A DNA stretch of 64,000 nucleotides, taken from assembly GCA_026416815.1 (NCBI GenBank), contig JAOAEJ010000064.1, positions 1 to 64,000 on the forward strand, in the 5' to 3' direction. Numbering within the stretch: position 1 is the stretch's first letter; each line of letters begins with the position of its first letter. The position numbers were made by a program, and so were the translations under genes. Below are positions 26,209-33,253 of this stretch, piece after piece. Below the pieces are notes generated by a model, which was not told the origin of the DNA, ran no database searches, and was given only the letters and a program-made list of their open reading frames with translations. Origin of the DNA: Clostridia bacterium. GTDB lineage: Bacteria; Bacillota; Clostridia; Acetivibrionales; DSM-2933.

Positions 26209-27393
26209 ATGAAGTTTCTTAAAAATTTTTTGGCTTTTATACTTATACTAATTATCATAGGGGGAGCCGGATATATAGGATATACTTTTCTGTTTATGAA
26301 CCACTCGGGGCATAGTACAACTGCTTCCCAAACTCAAAGCAGTAGCGAAGCTTCTGGAGACACTAAAAGTACTGTACAGGACCAGCAGAGTGGACAGCAT
26401 TCTACAACGTCCAGCCAAGTACAGAATAGCGATGGACAGCAGCAGAGTAATGCTCAGACTGCTATGGCACAATCTAATATAGCTCTTCAAAACAAAGAAA
26501 AGCTTGGTAGATCGGTGGCAGCACTAAACGAGGCATTGAGGTTAATGACAATTGACCCATATGCACCAACATCAAGCACTCAACAGAGTATGAGCAATAT
26601 GCAGACTCAGCATGGAGCTGCACAGCCTGCAAATACTCCTGTTGGACAGTCCAATCAACAGACAGGAAATACTCCTGTGACAGCTGCCCAGGGAAATACT
26701 ACAACAGTAAATATTTACCCTGCAAATTCAGATACAAGTAATACTCAAACAAATGCAATGACTCAAAGCAATAGCATGCAAAATATGGGTATATACTATG
26801 ACCCAACGAAGATGGAGCAGCTCCATACAGGACTGTACAAAATATCGGTAGGGATAGCACTTCTCGACCAGCTCAATACAGAGTTGCTAAGTCAAGCCGA
26901 GTATGCAAGCGAAAATGTGCAGAATCCTGCACAATACTACTCAAACAGGTACAATCTTACAGTACAAAATAAAAACAAGTTAGCTCAGGCTCTAACCTAT
27001 ATAAATGATGCTGCAAACTTAGTTAATATTAATCCGTACATTTCATCCAACGGACTTGTTTATGACAAAGAAAGGATGAACCAGATCCATCAAAGTGTAT
27101 TCAAATTGGCTGAGAGTGTGGCTGCATTAAATCAGCTTAATGACGACTTCACAAAGCAAGCTGTAGTTCTCTCAAATACTGCACAAAATTATATTAATAA
27201 TGCTAATATGAATAATCAAAGTTCAGCCCACTCAAGTCACAGCACAGTGACAGGATTATTCGGCAGCTTATTTGATAACCTGAGCATGAACAATATAGTT
27301 AATATCGTTCTTGTAATATTTATTGCAGGTCTGATTATAGGAATTTTCGGGTTTATCTCCAGTCTATTGAAGCCTCCTGCACAAAAGACATAG
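26209..27393 (+). CDS. Double membrane-anchored helical-repeat protein, unknown
   Basis: A 394-residue protein, not recognised. It has a membrane helix at each end (about 5-28, and NIVNIVLVIFIAGLIIGIFG at about 360-380). A Gln/Ser/Thr-rich extracellular linker with scattered Met and His contains two related helical segments. Segment 1 covers KLGRSVAALNEALRLMTIDPY to QAEYASEN; segment 2 covers NKNKLAQALTYINDAANLV to LSNTAQNYIN. ATG 26209 is chosen (AAGGGG upstream) over an in-frame GTG at 26200. It lies in the metal operon between the tiny TM protein and the zinc-ribbon protein, so a role in sensing or scaffolding at the membrane is conceivable but unproven. Confidence 0.68.
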   Translation: MKFLKNFLAFILILIIIGGAGYIGYTFLFMNHSGHSTTASQTQSSSEASGDTKSTVQDQQSGQHSTTSSQVQNSDGQQQSNAQTAMAQSNIALQNKEKLGRSVAALNEALRLMTIDPYAPTSSTQQSMSNMQTQHGAAQPANTPVGQSNQQTGNTPVTAAQGNTTTVNIYPANSDTSNTQTNAMTQSNSMQNMGIYYDPTKMEQLHTGLYKISVGIALLDQLNTELLSQAEYASENVQNPAQYYSNRYNLTVQNKNKLAQALTYINDAANLVNINPYISSNGLVYDKERMNQIHQSVFKLAESVAALNQLNDDFTKQAVVLSNTAQNYINNANMNNQSSAHSSHSTVTGLFGSLFDNLSMNNIVNIVLVIFIAGLIIGIFGFISSLLKPPAQKT

Positions 27394-27456
27394 TAAAGGA
27401 ATTAGTGTTTTGAAATTCCACACATAAGTCTCAATGCATAGGAGGGGAAAAGAATT

Positions 27457-28278
27457 ATGTGGCAAGCAATTAAAAACGATCCAATACTAAAAGCAGTAAC
27501 AATTATAATACTTGGAATCCTAGGGTTCGGATTTGCATTTAACATAATGTTTGGCTCAAGAGGAACGGGTATGGAGCATGGAGGGGGTTACTCTCTCGAC
27601 AATACGTTATCCTATATACTCAATATCGGCTTTAAGCTTTTTTTAATAGCATTGGTTATTACAGCTTTGATTGGAGTATTTAAATTAACGAAAAAATATT
27701 TATTAGATGGAGGTGAAAGCAAGATGTTTGATTCAATCAAAAGGGACCCTGTATTAAAATCAGTTTCAATTATAGCACTTCTGGTGTTGGGGTTTGGGCT
27801 CATCTATTTCCTGTATAGCAGAACATTTGGCTTAAGTAACGGTTATGGGGCAATGATGGGTGGAAATGTACATGGTGCGATGGTAAGTACAGGAATAGGG
27901 TTTGGAGTGACAGGTTTGTTTGTAGCACTTCTAAAGCTGCTGGTAGTTGCTTCTGTAGTTGGCTTAATAATAGGACTGTTTATGTTTATCAGACAAAGCA
28001 ATTCTGGCAATGTTTTAAACACAGTTTTACCGAATAAACTTAGCAAGACTAATGCCCAGTGCAGTAATTGTGGTACAAAAATAACGGGTCAGTATAAGTT
28101 TTGTCCTTCCTGTGGAGCAAAAGCTAAAGAAGAGTGTGCAAACTGCAGTACAGAGCTAAAAAAAGAATGGAAGTGCTGTCCTATATGTGGAGCAGAGAAG
28201 CCTGCAGCGGATAAAAGCGTGGAAAGCACCAATACTGATGAAGTTTGGAATATAGAAACTAATCCATCAGAAAAATAA
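27457..28278 (+). CDS. Duplicated membrane protein with C-terminal double zinc ribbon
   Basis: A 273-residue protein formed by an internal duplication. MWQAIKNDPILKAVTIIILG at the start and MFDSIKRDPVLKSVSIIALL from residue 90 begin two similar two-helix membrane units. The C-terminal third has four zinc-binding pairs in two ribbons (CSNC, CPSC, CANC, CPIC), presumably cytoplasmic. The second unit is preceded by an in-frame GGAGGTGA at ribosome-binding distance from its own ATG (27724), so a shorter product of 184 residues may also be made. No known family was recognised beyond the ribbon. It lies in the metal operon. Confidence 0.7.
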   Translation: MWQAIKNDPILKAVTIIILGILGFGFAFNIMFGSRGTGMEHGGGYSLDNTLSYILNIGFKLFLIALVITALIGVFKLTKKYLLDGGESKMFDSIKRDPVLKSVSIIALLVLGFGLIYFLYSRTFGLSNGYGAMMGGNVHGAMVSTGIGFGVTGLFVALLKLLVVASVVGLIIGLFMFIRQSNSGNVLNTVLPNKLSKTNAQCSNCGTKITGQYKFCPSCGAKAKEECANCSTELKKEWKCCPICGAEKPAADKSVESTNTDEVWNIETNPSEK

Positions 28279-28293
28279 AGGGGTTAGGGTTAT

Positions 28294-28770
28294 ATGAACG
28301 TAAGGTTTGACTTTATAATGCATTGGCTGTGGGCAATAGTTTGGGCACTGCTTGCTCTCAGCGGATTTGGTATGGTAGGTGCCAAGCACGGGTGGCTGGT
28401 AAATTTCAATTATGCTACTGCGGATTTTGTCCACCGCCTTTCAGCAGCAGTGTTTGTAGTACTGACGTTTGTATCCATAGCCTACGAGGTTTTCAGAAAT
28501 ATAAAAAAAGATACTAAAAACCTGGCTTGGTTTGTTATAGGACGAAGTGGATACCAGCTTTTCACCTTTATAACAACTCTTATATTGATAATAACCGGGG
28601 CACTGATATGGATATGTTCTGAATTCAACATGAGTGCTGTAGGGTTTGCACTGCTGATACACGAATACATCTCATACATTGCACTGGCAAGCGTTATATG
28701 GCATATATACAAGAAGTGCCATGCGCTTCTATCGCTCAAAAAGCCTGAAGCAAAGCTGCAGAAAGGCTGA
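28294..28770 (+). CDS. Cytochrome b561-like membrane protein
   Basis: A 158-residue protein of four membrane helices. Possible haem-ligand His residues are at MHW (about 9), VHR (about 47), IHEY (about 116) and WHIYKKCH (about 131 and 137). This resembles prokaryotic cytochrome b561 and hydrogenase or formate dehydrogenase b subunits. Such proteins move electrons between the quinone pool and periplasmic or surface partners. In an operon of metal-binding proteins it could support metal reduction at the cell surface, which is inference. The start follows AAAGGGGTTAGGG. Confidence 0.65.
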   Translation: MNVRFDFIMHWLWAIVWALLALSGFGMVGAKHGWLVNFNYATADFVHRLSAAVFVVLTFVSIAYEVFRNIKKDTKNLAWFVIGRSGYQLFTFITTLILIITGALIWICSEFNMSAVGFALLIHEYISYIALASVIWHIYKKCHALLSLKKPEAKLQKG

Positions 28771-28786
28771 TAGGAGGGGTAAGGGG

Positions 28787-29095
28787 ATGTTACAGAAAAC
28801 CTGGGTGAAAATATTTATATGGTTCATGGCTATATTTTTCTTCTTTCTGGCATCGGGAGTTGTTATCTCGGTACTAAGACCTGGTCCATCGGAAAATGAG
28901 GCTATGAGCTTTATGATGGGCATGATGAGTGCAATGGACAGTTCTATGATGGGAGTAGCAATGAATATAGAGCATGATAATGCGCTGCAGGCGGTGATAG
29001 CATTATCAGCCTCTATAGCTTTACCTGTAATGGTTTTAAGTGTGGCAGCAGGTATAGGGATAAGGCTCTGGCAGCGGAGGGATAGAAATGTTTGA
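28787..29095 (+). CDS. Two-TM protein with Met-rich loop
   Basis: A 102-residue protein, family unknown. Two membrane helices (about 6-26 and 68-90) flank a loop rich in Met with one His (MSFMMGMMSAMDSSMMGVAM), a pattern used to bind Cu(I) or Ag(I). ATG 28787 is preferred over longer frames because GGAGGGGTAAGGGG precedes it. Its stop overlaps the next start by 8 bases, so the two are translationally coupled and may work together. Confidence 0.68.
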   Translation: MLQKTWVKIFIWFMAIFFFFLASGVVISVLRPGPSENEAMSFMMGMMSAMDSSMMGVAMNIEHDNALQAVIALSASIALPVMVLSVAAGIGIRLWQRRDRNV

Positions 29096-29444
29096 CAAAA
29101 AGAAACTGAATTTCTGGCGGCTGGCCTTCATATTTACGGGATTTACCTTATTGGTACTGGTGTACCTCTGGAACTCTCCCCAGGAGCCGAAGTCCAAAAT
29201 GATGGGTGAAAGCATGGGTAATATGATGAAACAAATGCATGTTACAAACATGACAATCTACGATTTGCTTACCAGTGAAAGAGAAAAGCAGGCTTCCATG
29301 AGTGAAATGCACAGCCACCATCAGAACCAATCACCGATAATATTTAAGCTTAATTTTTTAACAACCAGTATAATATTTCTCTTGCTGCCTTTCATTATTG
29401 GGGGGGCAATTATACTGGCGATAGTATGGATAAAGATAGTTTAG
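29088..29444 (+). CDS. Two-TM protein with Met/His-rich loop; stop codon inside a repeat
   Basis: A 118-residue protein with two membrane helices (about 10-28 and 86-114). The loop carries MMGESMGNMMKQMHV and MSEMHSHHQNQ, likely soft-metal ligands. It resembles the preceding gene in layout, and the two overlap. The C-terminal residues and the TAG stop (29442-29444) are encoded by hairpin repeat copy C, which begins at 29434, so the original C-terminus was probably replaced when the repeat inserted. Confidence 0.68.
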   Translation: MFDKKKLNFWRLAFIFTGFTLLVLVYLWNSPQEPKSKMMGESMGNMMKQMHVTNMTIYDLLTSEREKQASMSEMHSHHQNQSPIIFKLNFLTTSIIFLLLPFIIGGAIILAIVWIKIV

Positions 29445-29533
29445 GTTGGATTAAGTGATTTCCAGTCAGGCAATGAGCTGTGGTAAGTGCGACTTGCCTG
29501 ACTGGATAAAATCACTTTCAACCTAAACTATCT
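29434..29533. repeat. Hairpin repeat family, copy C (full length)
   Basis: A 100-bp copy nearly identical to copy B, with the same inverted ends (AGATAGTTTAGGTTG to CAACCTAAACTATCT) and inner arms. ATAA directly flanks both ends and could be a short target duplication. It lies within the metal operon, overlaps the end of the upstream gene and stops 21 bp before the next start. Confidence 0.9.
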
Positions 29534-29554
29534 ATAAATAAGAGGTGGTCAAAG

Positions 29555-30304
29555 ATGAATATACTGGGGTCTGTAGGTCAGCTATACATGTTTGTTTTAC
29601 TGGCACTTCTATTTATGGGTTCGGGTTTTGCGCTGTGGAGGTTTATTGAGTTTGTCACCGCACGGGGAAAGACAAAACCGGAAGCAGGGAAGAAGGACAA
29701 TGAAAATATACAGGTAAACGTAGTTCAAAAAGGCAATGTAGAGGGTAAAAAAATATTAGGAGGTCTTATTATGGCAAATAACGGATGGCTAAAATTAGCT
29801 GTAGTTTCTTTCATAGGTATATTTATAAGTGTGGCGGCTTTAGGGCTTATATCGACCAATGGCAATAATGGTATGAATATCCACCAATTGCACCAACAGC
29901 AGGGTATGCAGCAAAACGGCAGCAGCATGAATATGCAGGGCGGTATGAACATGGGTAACATGCAAATGCAGGGTAATATGAACATTGGCGGCGGAATGCA
30001 GCAAAATGACCTGATGATGATTCAACAGCAGATAAACCAAATTCAAATGCAGTTAAATCAAATGCAGGGTAACATGAACGGCAGCATGGGAAGTATGGGT
30101 GGAATGCAGCAGAGCGGAAGTATGGGCAACATGGGTGGCATGGGAATGATGGGTGGAATGATGAATGGTATGATGGGTGGCATGATGGGCGGAATGGGTA
30201 ATATGAACAGTATGCCGTCAAATAGTGGTGGAATGAACATGCAGGGAAGTGGAAATAGTAGTGGAAGCAGCAGTGGCAGCATGTCCGGCATGGGAATGAT
30301 GTAA
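29555..30304 (+). CDS. Met-rich membrane protein (possible soft-metal binder)
   Basis: A 249-residue protein with two membrane helices (about 8-30 and 78-100) and a long C-terminal tail. The tail is mainly Met, Gly, Asn, Gln and Ser, with motifs such as MGGMGMMGGMMNGMMGGMM; about 40 of the residues are Met. Such Met clusters bind Cu(I) and Ag(I) in known copper-resistance proteins. An in-frame AGGAGGT precedes an internal ATG at 29771 (MANNGWLK), so the second helix plus tail may also be made separately. It is the last gene of the operon, with a hairpin downstream. Low complexity makes homology weak; function is inferred from composition and context. Confidence 0.7.
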   Translation: MNILGSVGQLYMFVLLALLFMGSGFALWRFIEFVTARGKTKPEAGKKDNENIQVNVVQKGNVEGKKILGGLIMANNGWLKLAVVSFIGIFISVAALGLISTNGNNGMNIHQLHQQQGMQQNGSSMNMQGGMNMGNMQMQGNMNIGGGMQQNDLMMIQQQINQIQMQLNQMQGNMNGSMGSMGGMQQSGSMGNMGGMGMMGGMMNGMMGGMMGGMGNMNSMPSNSGGMNMQGSGNSSGSSSGSMSGMGMM

Positions 30305-30346
30305 TGGGTTTGTAGCATTAATAGTTTGAGTAAGCGGTACTTTTAA

Positions 30347-30383
30347 GAATATCCTGGCTAAAATCAATTTAGCCAGGATATTC
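30347..30383 (+). terminator. Terminator-like hairpin after the Met-rich gene
   Basis: GAATATCCTGGCTAAA/TTTAGCCAGGATATTC, a perfect 16-bp stem with a 5-base loop; no strong T-tract follows. Confidence 0.6.
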
Positions 30384-30410
30384 TCGTTATGAGTAGCACA
30401 TGATTAAATG

Positions 30411-30438
30411 TTAAAGGATAAACCCTTTGTGGTATAAT
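30411..30438 (+). promoter_or_regulatory. Promoter of the multicopper oxidase gene
   Basis: TTAAAG, a 16-bp spacer and TATAAT. It does not carry the island direct-repeat box. Confidence 0.45.
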
Positions 30439-30472
30439 GTAGAGTAAGTATATAGGAATAGGGGGGATATGC

Positions 30473-32131
30473 TTGAGCAACAAGTCACTTGCAATATTGT
30501 TTACAGCAGCAGTGGTTGTAGCAGCATTAGCAGGATTTACGTGGGTTTATAACCATCAAATGATGATGAAAAATACAAGTACTACAACTGCACATACTGC
30601 CACTCATCCAGGCAGTAATGCCCATATGTCAGGTGGAAATAAAACTGATACACCACAGCTTGAAAAAGGAGCGGTTAACAATCACGATTATGCTAAAAAC
30701 CTTATAAAACCCAAGGAAGGCCAACCAGTAAAAAGGTTTGCTCTTATAGCAAAGAAAAGCAATTTGAAGATTAGGAATGGGTTGACCATACCTGTATGGA
30801 CATACAATGGTACCGTTCCTGGAGCTGAAATCCGGGTAGCCCAGGGTGACTTTGTGCAGGTAGAACTCAAAAACGAGCTAAACGACCCTGTTACAATACA
30901 CTGGCACGGTTATCCCCTTCTTTCTGCCATGGACGGTGTACCGGGACTAAATCAAGATTCTGTAAGGCCGGGAGAAACCTTTACCTATGAGTTTTCGGCA
31001 GATATACCGGGAACCTACTGGTACCATTCTCATCAGGAGGGGGCAAAACAAGTTGATAAAGGGCTTTACGGGGCATTGATCGTTGAATCGAAAAATACCG
31101 TCAAGGCCGATAAAGACTACACCCTTATACTGGACGAATGGATGGAGAAGCCATCTGATGATATGGAATCCATGGAGGGAATGGAAGGACACGGTGATAG
31201 CTCCGGCATGAATATGTCGGGACAGGGTGGAAGTGACCCCGAAATGATGGAAGAAGAAATGATGTCTACCGTTTACAATATTTACACTGTCAATGGAAAG
31301 TCTGGAGAGCTGATTAAACCTTTAGACGTAAAGTTGGGTGACACTGTGCGGCTGAGGTTTATAAATGCAGGATATCGCTCCCACGGTATACACATACCGG
31401 GACAAGACATAAGAGTGGTCGGCACCGATGGACAGGAGATTTATGGTCCAGGTGTGATAAAGGATCAGATAGTAATGATAGCGCCGGGTGAAAGGTATGA
31501 TATAGAGTTTAAGATTACATCCGATGAAAGCTTTATAATAGACGCCCATGACAGTAATAAATTTAATGACCAGCTAAGGATACCGGTAAATGTGCAGGGC
31601 GGGAAAGGTAAGATAAGGCCAGAGGCAGTAAAGGCAGAACTAGACATGTTTGATGTGGCGAGTTATGGGATAGCCGGCAAAGGGAATTTTACCATTAATC
31701 AGAAATATGATATTGACTACAACGTGGAACTTAATACTAAAACAGATGGTAATGCTCTAAAATACACCATAAACGGAAAGGTATTCGATGAACTTCCTGC
31801 TATTAGAGTAAATACAGGAGATACGATAAAGCTTACCTTTGACAATAAAAGCAAGGTGGACCATCCAATGCATTTACACGGACACTTTTTTGAGATATTG
31901 TCCAAAAACGGCAAGCCGGTAACCGGTGCAGCAATTAGTAAGGATACATTGCTTGTAGGTCCTGGAGAAAAATATGTTGTAGCATTTAAGGCGGATAACC
32001 CAGGGGCGTGGGTCCAGCACTGCCACGAGCTGCACCATGCGTCGGCAGGGATGATGCAGAAAGTAATATATGAGAACTTCAAATCTAATTATACTCCCGA
32101 TCCAAATAACAGATTAAATAAGCCGGAATAA
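30473..32131 (+). CDS. Multicopper oxidase
   Basis: A 552-residue laccase-type three-domain oxidase, anchored or secreted through an N-terminal hydrophobic segment (about 6-26). All copper sites are visible: HWHG (143-146), HSH (185-187), HPMHLHGHFF (about 462), and HCHELHHASAGMM near the C-terminus, with the axial Met. A His/Met-rich linker (about 28-55) and a Met-rich insert in the middle (about 225-265) add soft-metal ligands. In copper resistance such enzymes oxidise Cu(I) to Cu(II) using O2. It starts at TTG behind AGGGGGGATA. An O2-dependent enzyme in an apparent anaerobe is notable. Confidence 0.9.
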   Translation: MSNKSLAILFTAAVVVAALAGFTWVYNHQMMMKNTSTTTAHTATHPGSNAHMSGGNKTDTPQLEKGAVNNHDYAKNLIKPKEGQPVKRFALIAKKSNLKIRNGLTIPVWTYNGTVPGAEIRVAQGDFVQVELKNELNDPVTIHWHGYPLLSAMDGVPGLNQDSVRPGETFTYEFSADIPGTYWYHSHQEGAKQVDKGLYGALIVESKNTVKADKDYTLILDEWMEKPSDDMESMEGMEGHGDSSGMNMSGQGGSDPEMMEEEMMSTVYNIYTVNGKSGELIKPLDVKLGDTVRLRFINAGYRSHGIHIPGQDIRVVGTDGQEIYGPGVIKDQIVMIAPGERYDIEFKITSDESFIIDAHDSNKFNDQLRIPVNVQGGKGKIRPEAVKAELDMFDVASYGIAGKGNFTINQKYDIDYNVELNTKTDGNALKYTINGKVFDELPAIRVNTGDTIKLTFDNKSKVDHPMHLHGHFFEILSKNGKPVTGAAISKDTLLVGPGEKYVVAFKADNPGAWVQHCHELHHASAGMMQKVIYENFKSNYTPDPNNRLNKPE

Positions 32132-32133
32132 AG

Positions 32134-32174
32134 AAAAAGTGCCGTGTGGTAATATATGCTACACAGCACTTTTT
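32134..32174 (+). terminator. Terminator of the multicopper oxidase gene
   Basis: AAAAAGTGCCGTGT pairs with ACACAGCACTTTTT (one mismatch) and is followed by AAAATAA. Confidence 0.65.
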
Positions 32175-32192
32175 AAAATAAATAGAGTAAAT

Positions 32193-32225
32193 CTTCATAA
32201 TATCTACACATGAGGTATATATAAT
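32193..32225 (+). promoter_or_regulatory. Metal-island promoter box 5
   Basis: CTTCATAATATCTACA, half-sites at 32194 and 32205, -10 TATAAT at 32220, with the same 15-bp offset. It precedes the DUF2933-like gene. Confidence 0.75.
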
Positions 32226-32257
32226 TTGCTTATAATAAGTCGGTTGGAGGTAATGAT

Positions 32258-32494
32258 ATGAATAATCACTGCCGGAAGGGTAGACTCCACAGCATTATAA
32301 TGATTCTTTGCTGTGCTGCTCCTCTCCTTGTGCTTGCAATAATGTATTTCACTAAATTAAGAGGCACTGAAACGGGAAGCCTCTTAAGCTTTGCCGCTAT
32401 TCTCATTTGCCCTCTTTCACACTTGGTACTAATACCTTTACTTATGGGGAGACGGCAAAAGAATAATAATGAGGGCAGTTCAGACTGTCATTAG
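32258..32494 (+). CDS. Small two-TM DUF2933-like protein
   Basis: A 78-residue protein with two membrane helices (about 12-31 and 43-62) and Cys/His residues at both ends (NNHC near the start, SSDCH at the end). The CPLSHLVLIPLLM segment resembles DUF2933, a family often encoded beside copper genes. It has its own promoter box and GGTTGGAGGTAAT ribosome site. The function is unknown. Confidence 0.6.
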   Translation: MNNHCRKGRLHSIIMILCCAAPLLVLAIMYFTKLRGTETGSLLSFAAILICPLSHLVLIPLLMGRRQKNNNEGSSDCH

Positions 32495-32545
32495 TAGTTT
32501 ATAACACGAGATGAGTCTCTAAAAATAATAGTAGATTTTATTTTT

Positions 32546-32578
32546 CTTCATAAAATCTACATATTTGTTTACTATACT
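32546..32578 (+). promoter_or_regulatory. Metal-island promoter box 6
   Basis: CTTCATAAAATCTACA, half-sites at 32547 and 32558, -10 TATACT at 32573. It precedes the second tiny TM protein. Confidence 0.75.
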
Positions 32579-32613
32579 AAATGCAACATAGTTTCAGATG
32601 GGAGGAAAAGAGT

Positions 32614-32727
32614 ATGAGTAAAAATACAATGATAATTTTAGGTGTTGTAGCAGCAATAGTAGTTTTGGCGGTTGTAGGCGTGGCTATACATCATGCTATG
32701 AATCCTGCTGATATGCCTATGAAATAG
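32614..32727 (+). CDS. Tiny single-TM protein, paralogue of the one at 26048 (37 residues)
   Basis: A short frame starts behind GGGAGGAAAAG. It reads MSKNT, one hydrophobic helix (MIILGVVAAIVVLAVVGVAI), then HHAMNPADMPMK. The N-terminus, helix and IHH match the 26048 peptide, and both genes follow the same promoter box. The tail has one His pair and three Met, plausible soft-metal ligands. Downstream are a terminator and the group II intron. No known family is recognised. Confidence 0.72.
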   Translation: MSKNTMIILGVVAAIVVLAVVGVAIHHAMNPADMPMK

Positions 32728-32813
32728 TTTTATTCCGTACTTATACCTTTTATAATATATCTTTAACATAAGTTTAATATTTTTTAAATAGCCCCTTCTT
32801 ATTATTTTATAAG

Positions 32814-32847
32814 TAGACTTCTTATTCAAAGGAGTCTATTTTTATTT
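32814..32847 (+). terminator. Terminator that is the insertion site of the intron
   Basis: TAGACTTCTT/AAGGAGTCTA stem (one wobble) with loop ATTCA, followed by TTTTTATTT. The intron begins at the very next base. Confidence 0.75.
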
Positions 32848-33253
32848 GTGCGCCCAGCATGGGCGCAGTCTAAAGGGTGAAAGTCCCTAACACGCCCTAG
32901 TAGTGGGAAGTGTATAGCCGAGGGCAAGGGTGTCCATTGCGAGATGGAATCTGAAGGAAGCCGGATGGCGAATCTCTAGTCTGACGTACAGAAATCACAT
33001 AAGGTATTATCTAAGGATAAGGCTGCAAATCAAGTTGAAATCCAATAACTACTCGGAATTAGTTAATATAAATGTGACAGATAGATGGAGAGAAAGATTG
33101 CGCACTTACCCGGGGAGGTCTCACGGACGTGTGAGGATATAAAATTCTAAGCATGGTTGAAATAAGATTTATCGTGAGAAGTCAGCAGAGGTCATAGTAC
33201 CAGTGTAGTTGCAAATTCGCTGGGAAGGACTGAACTTTGGGAGATGAGAGTAA

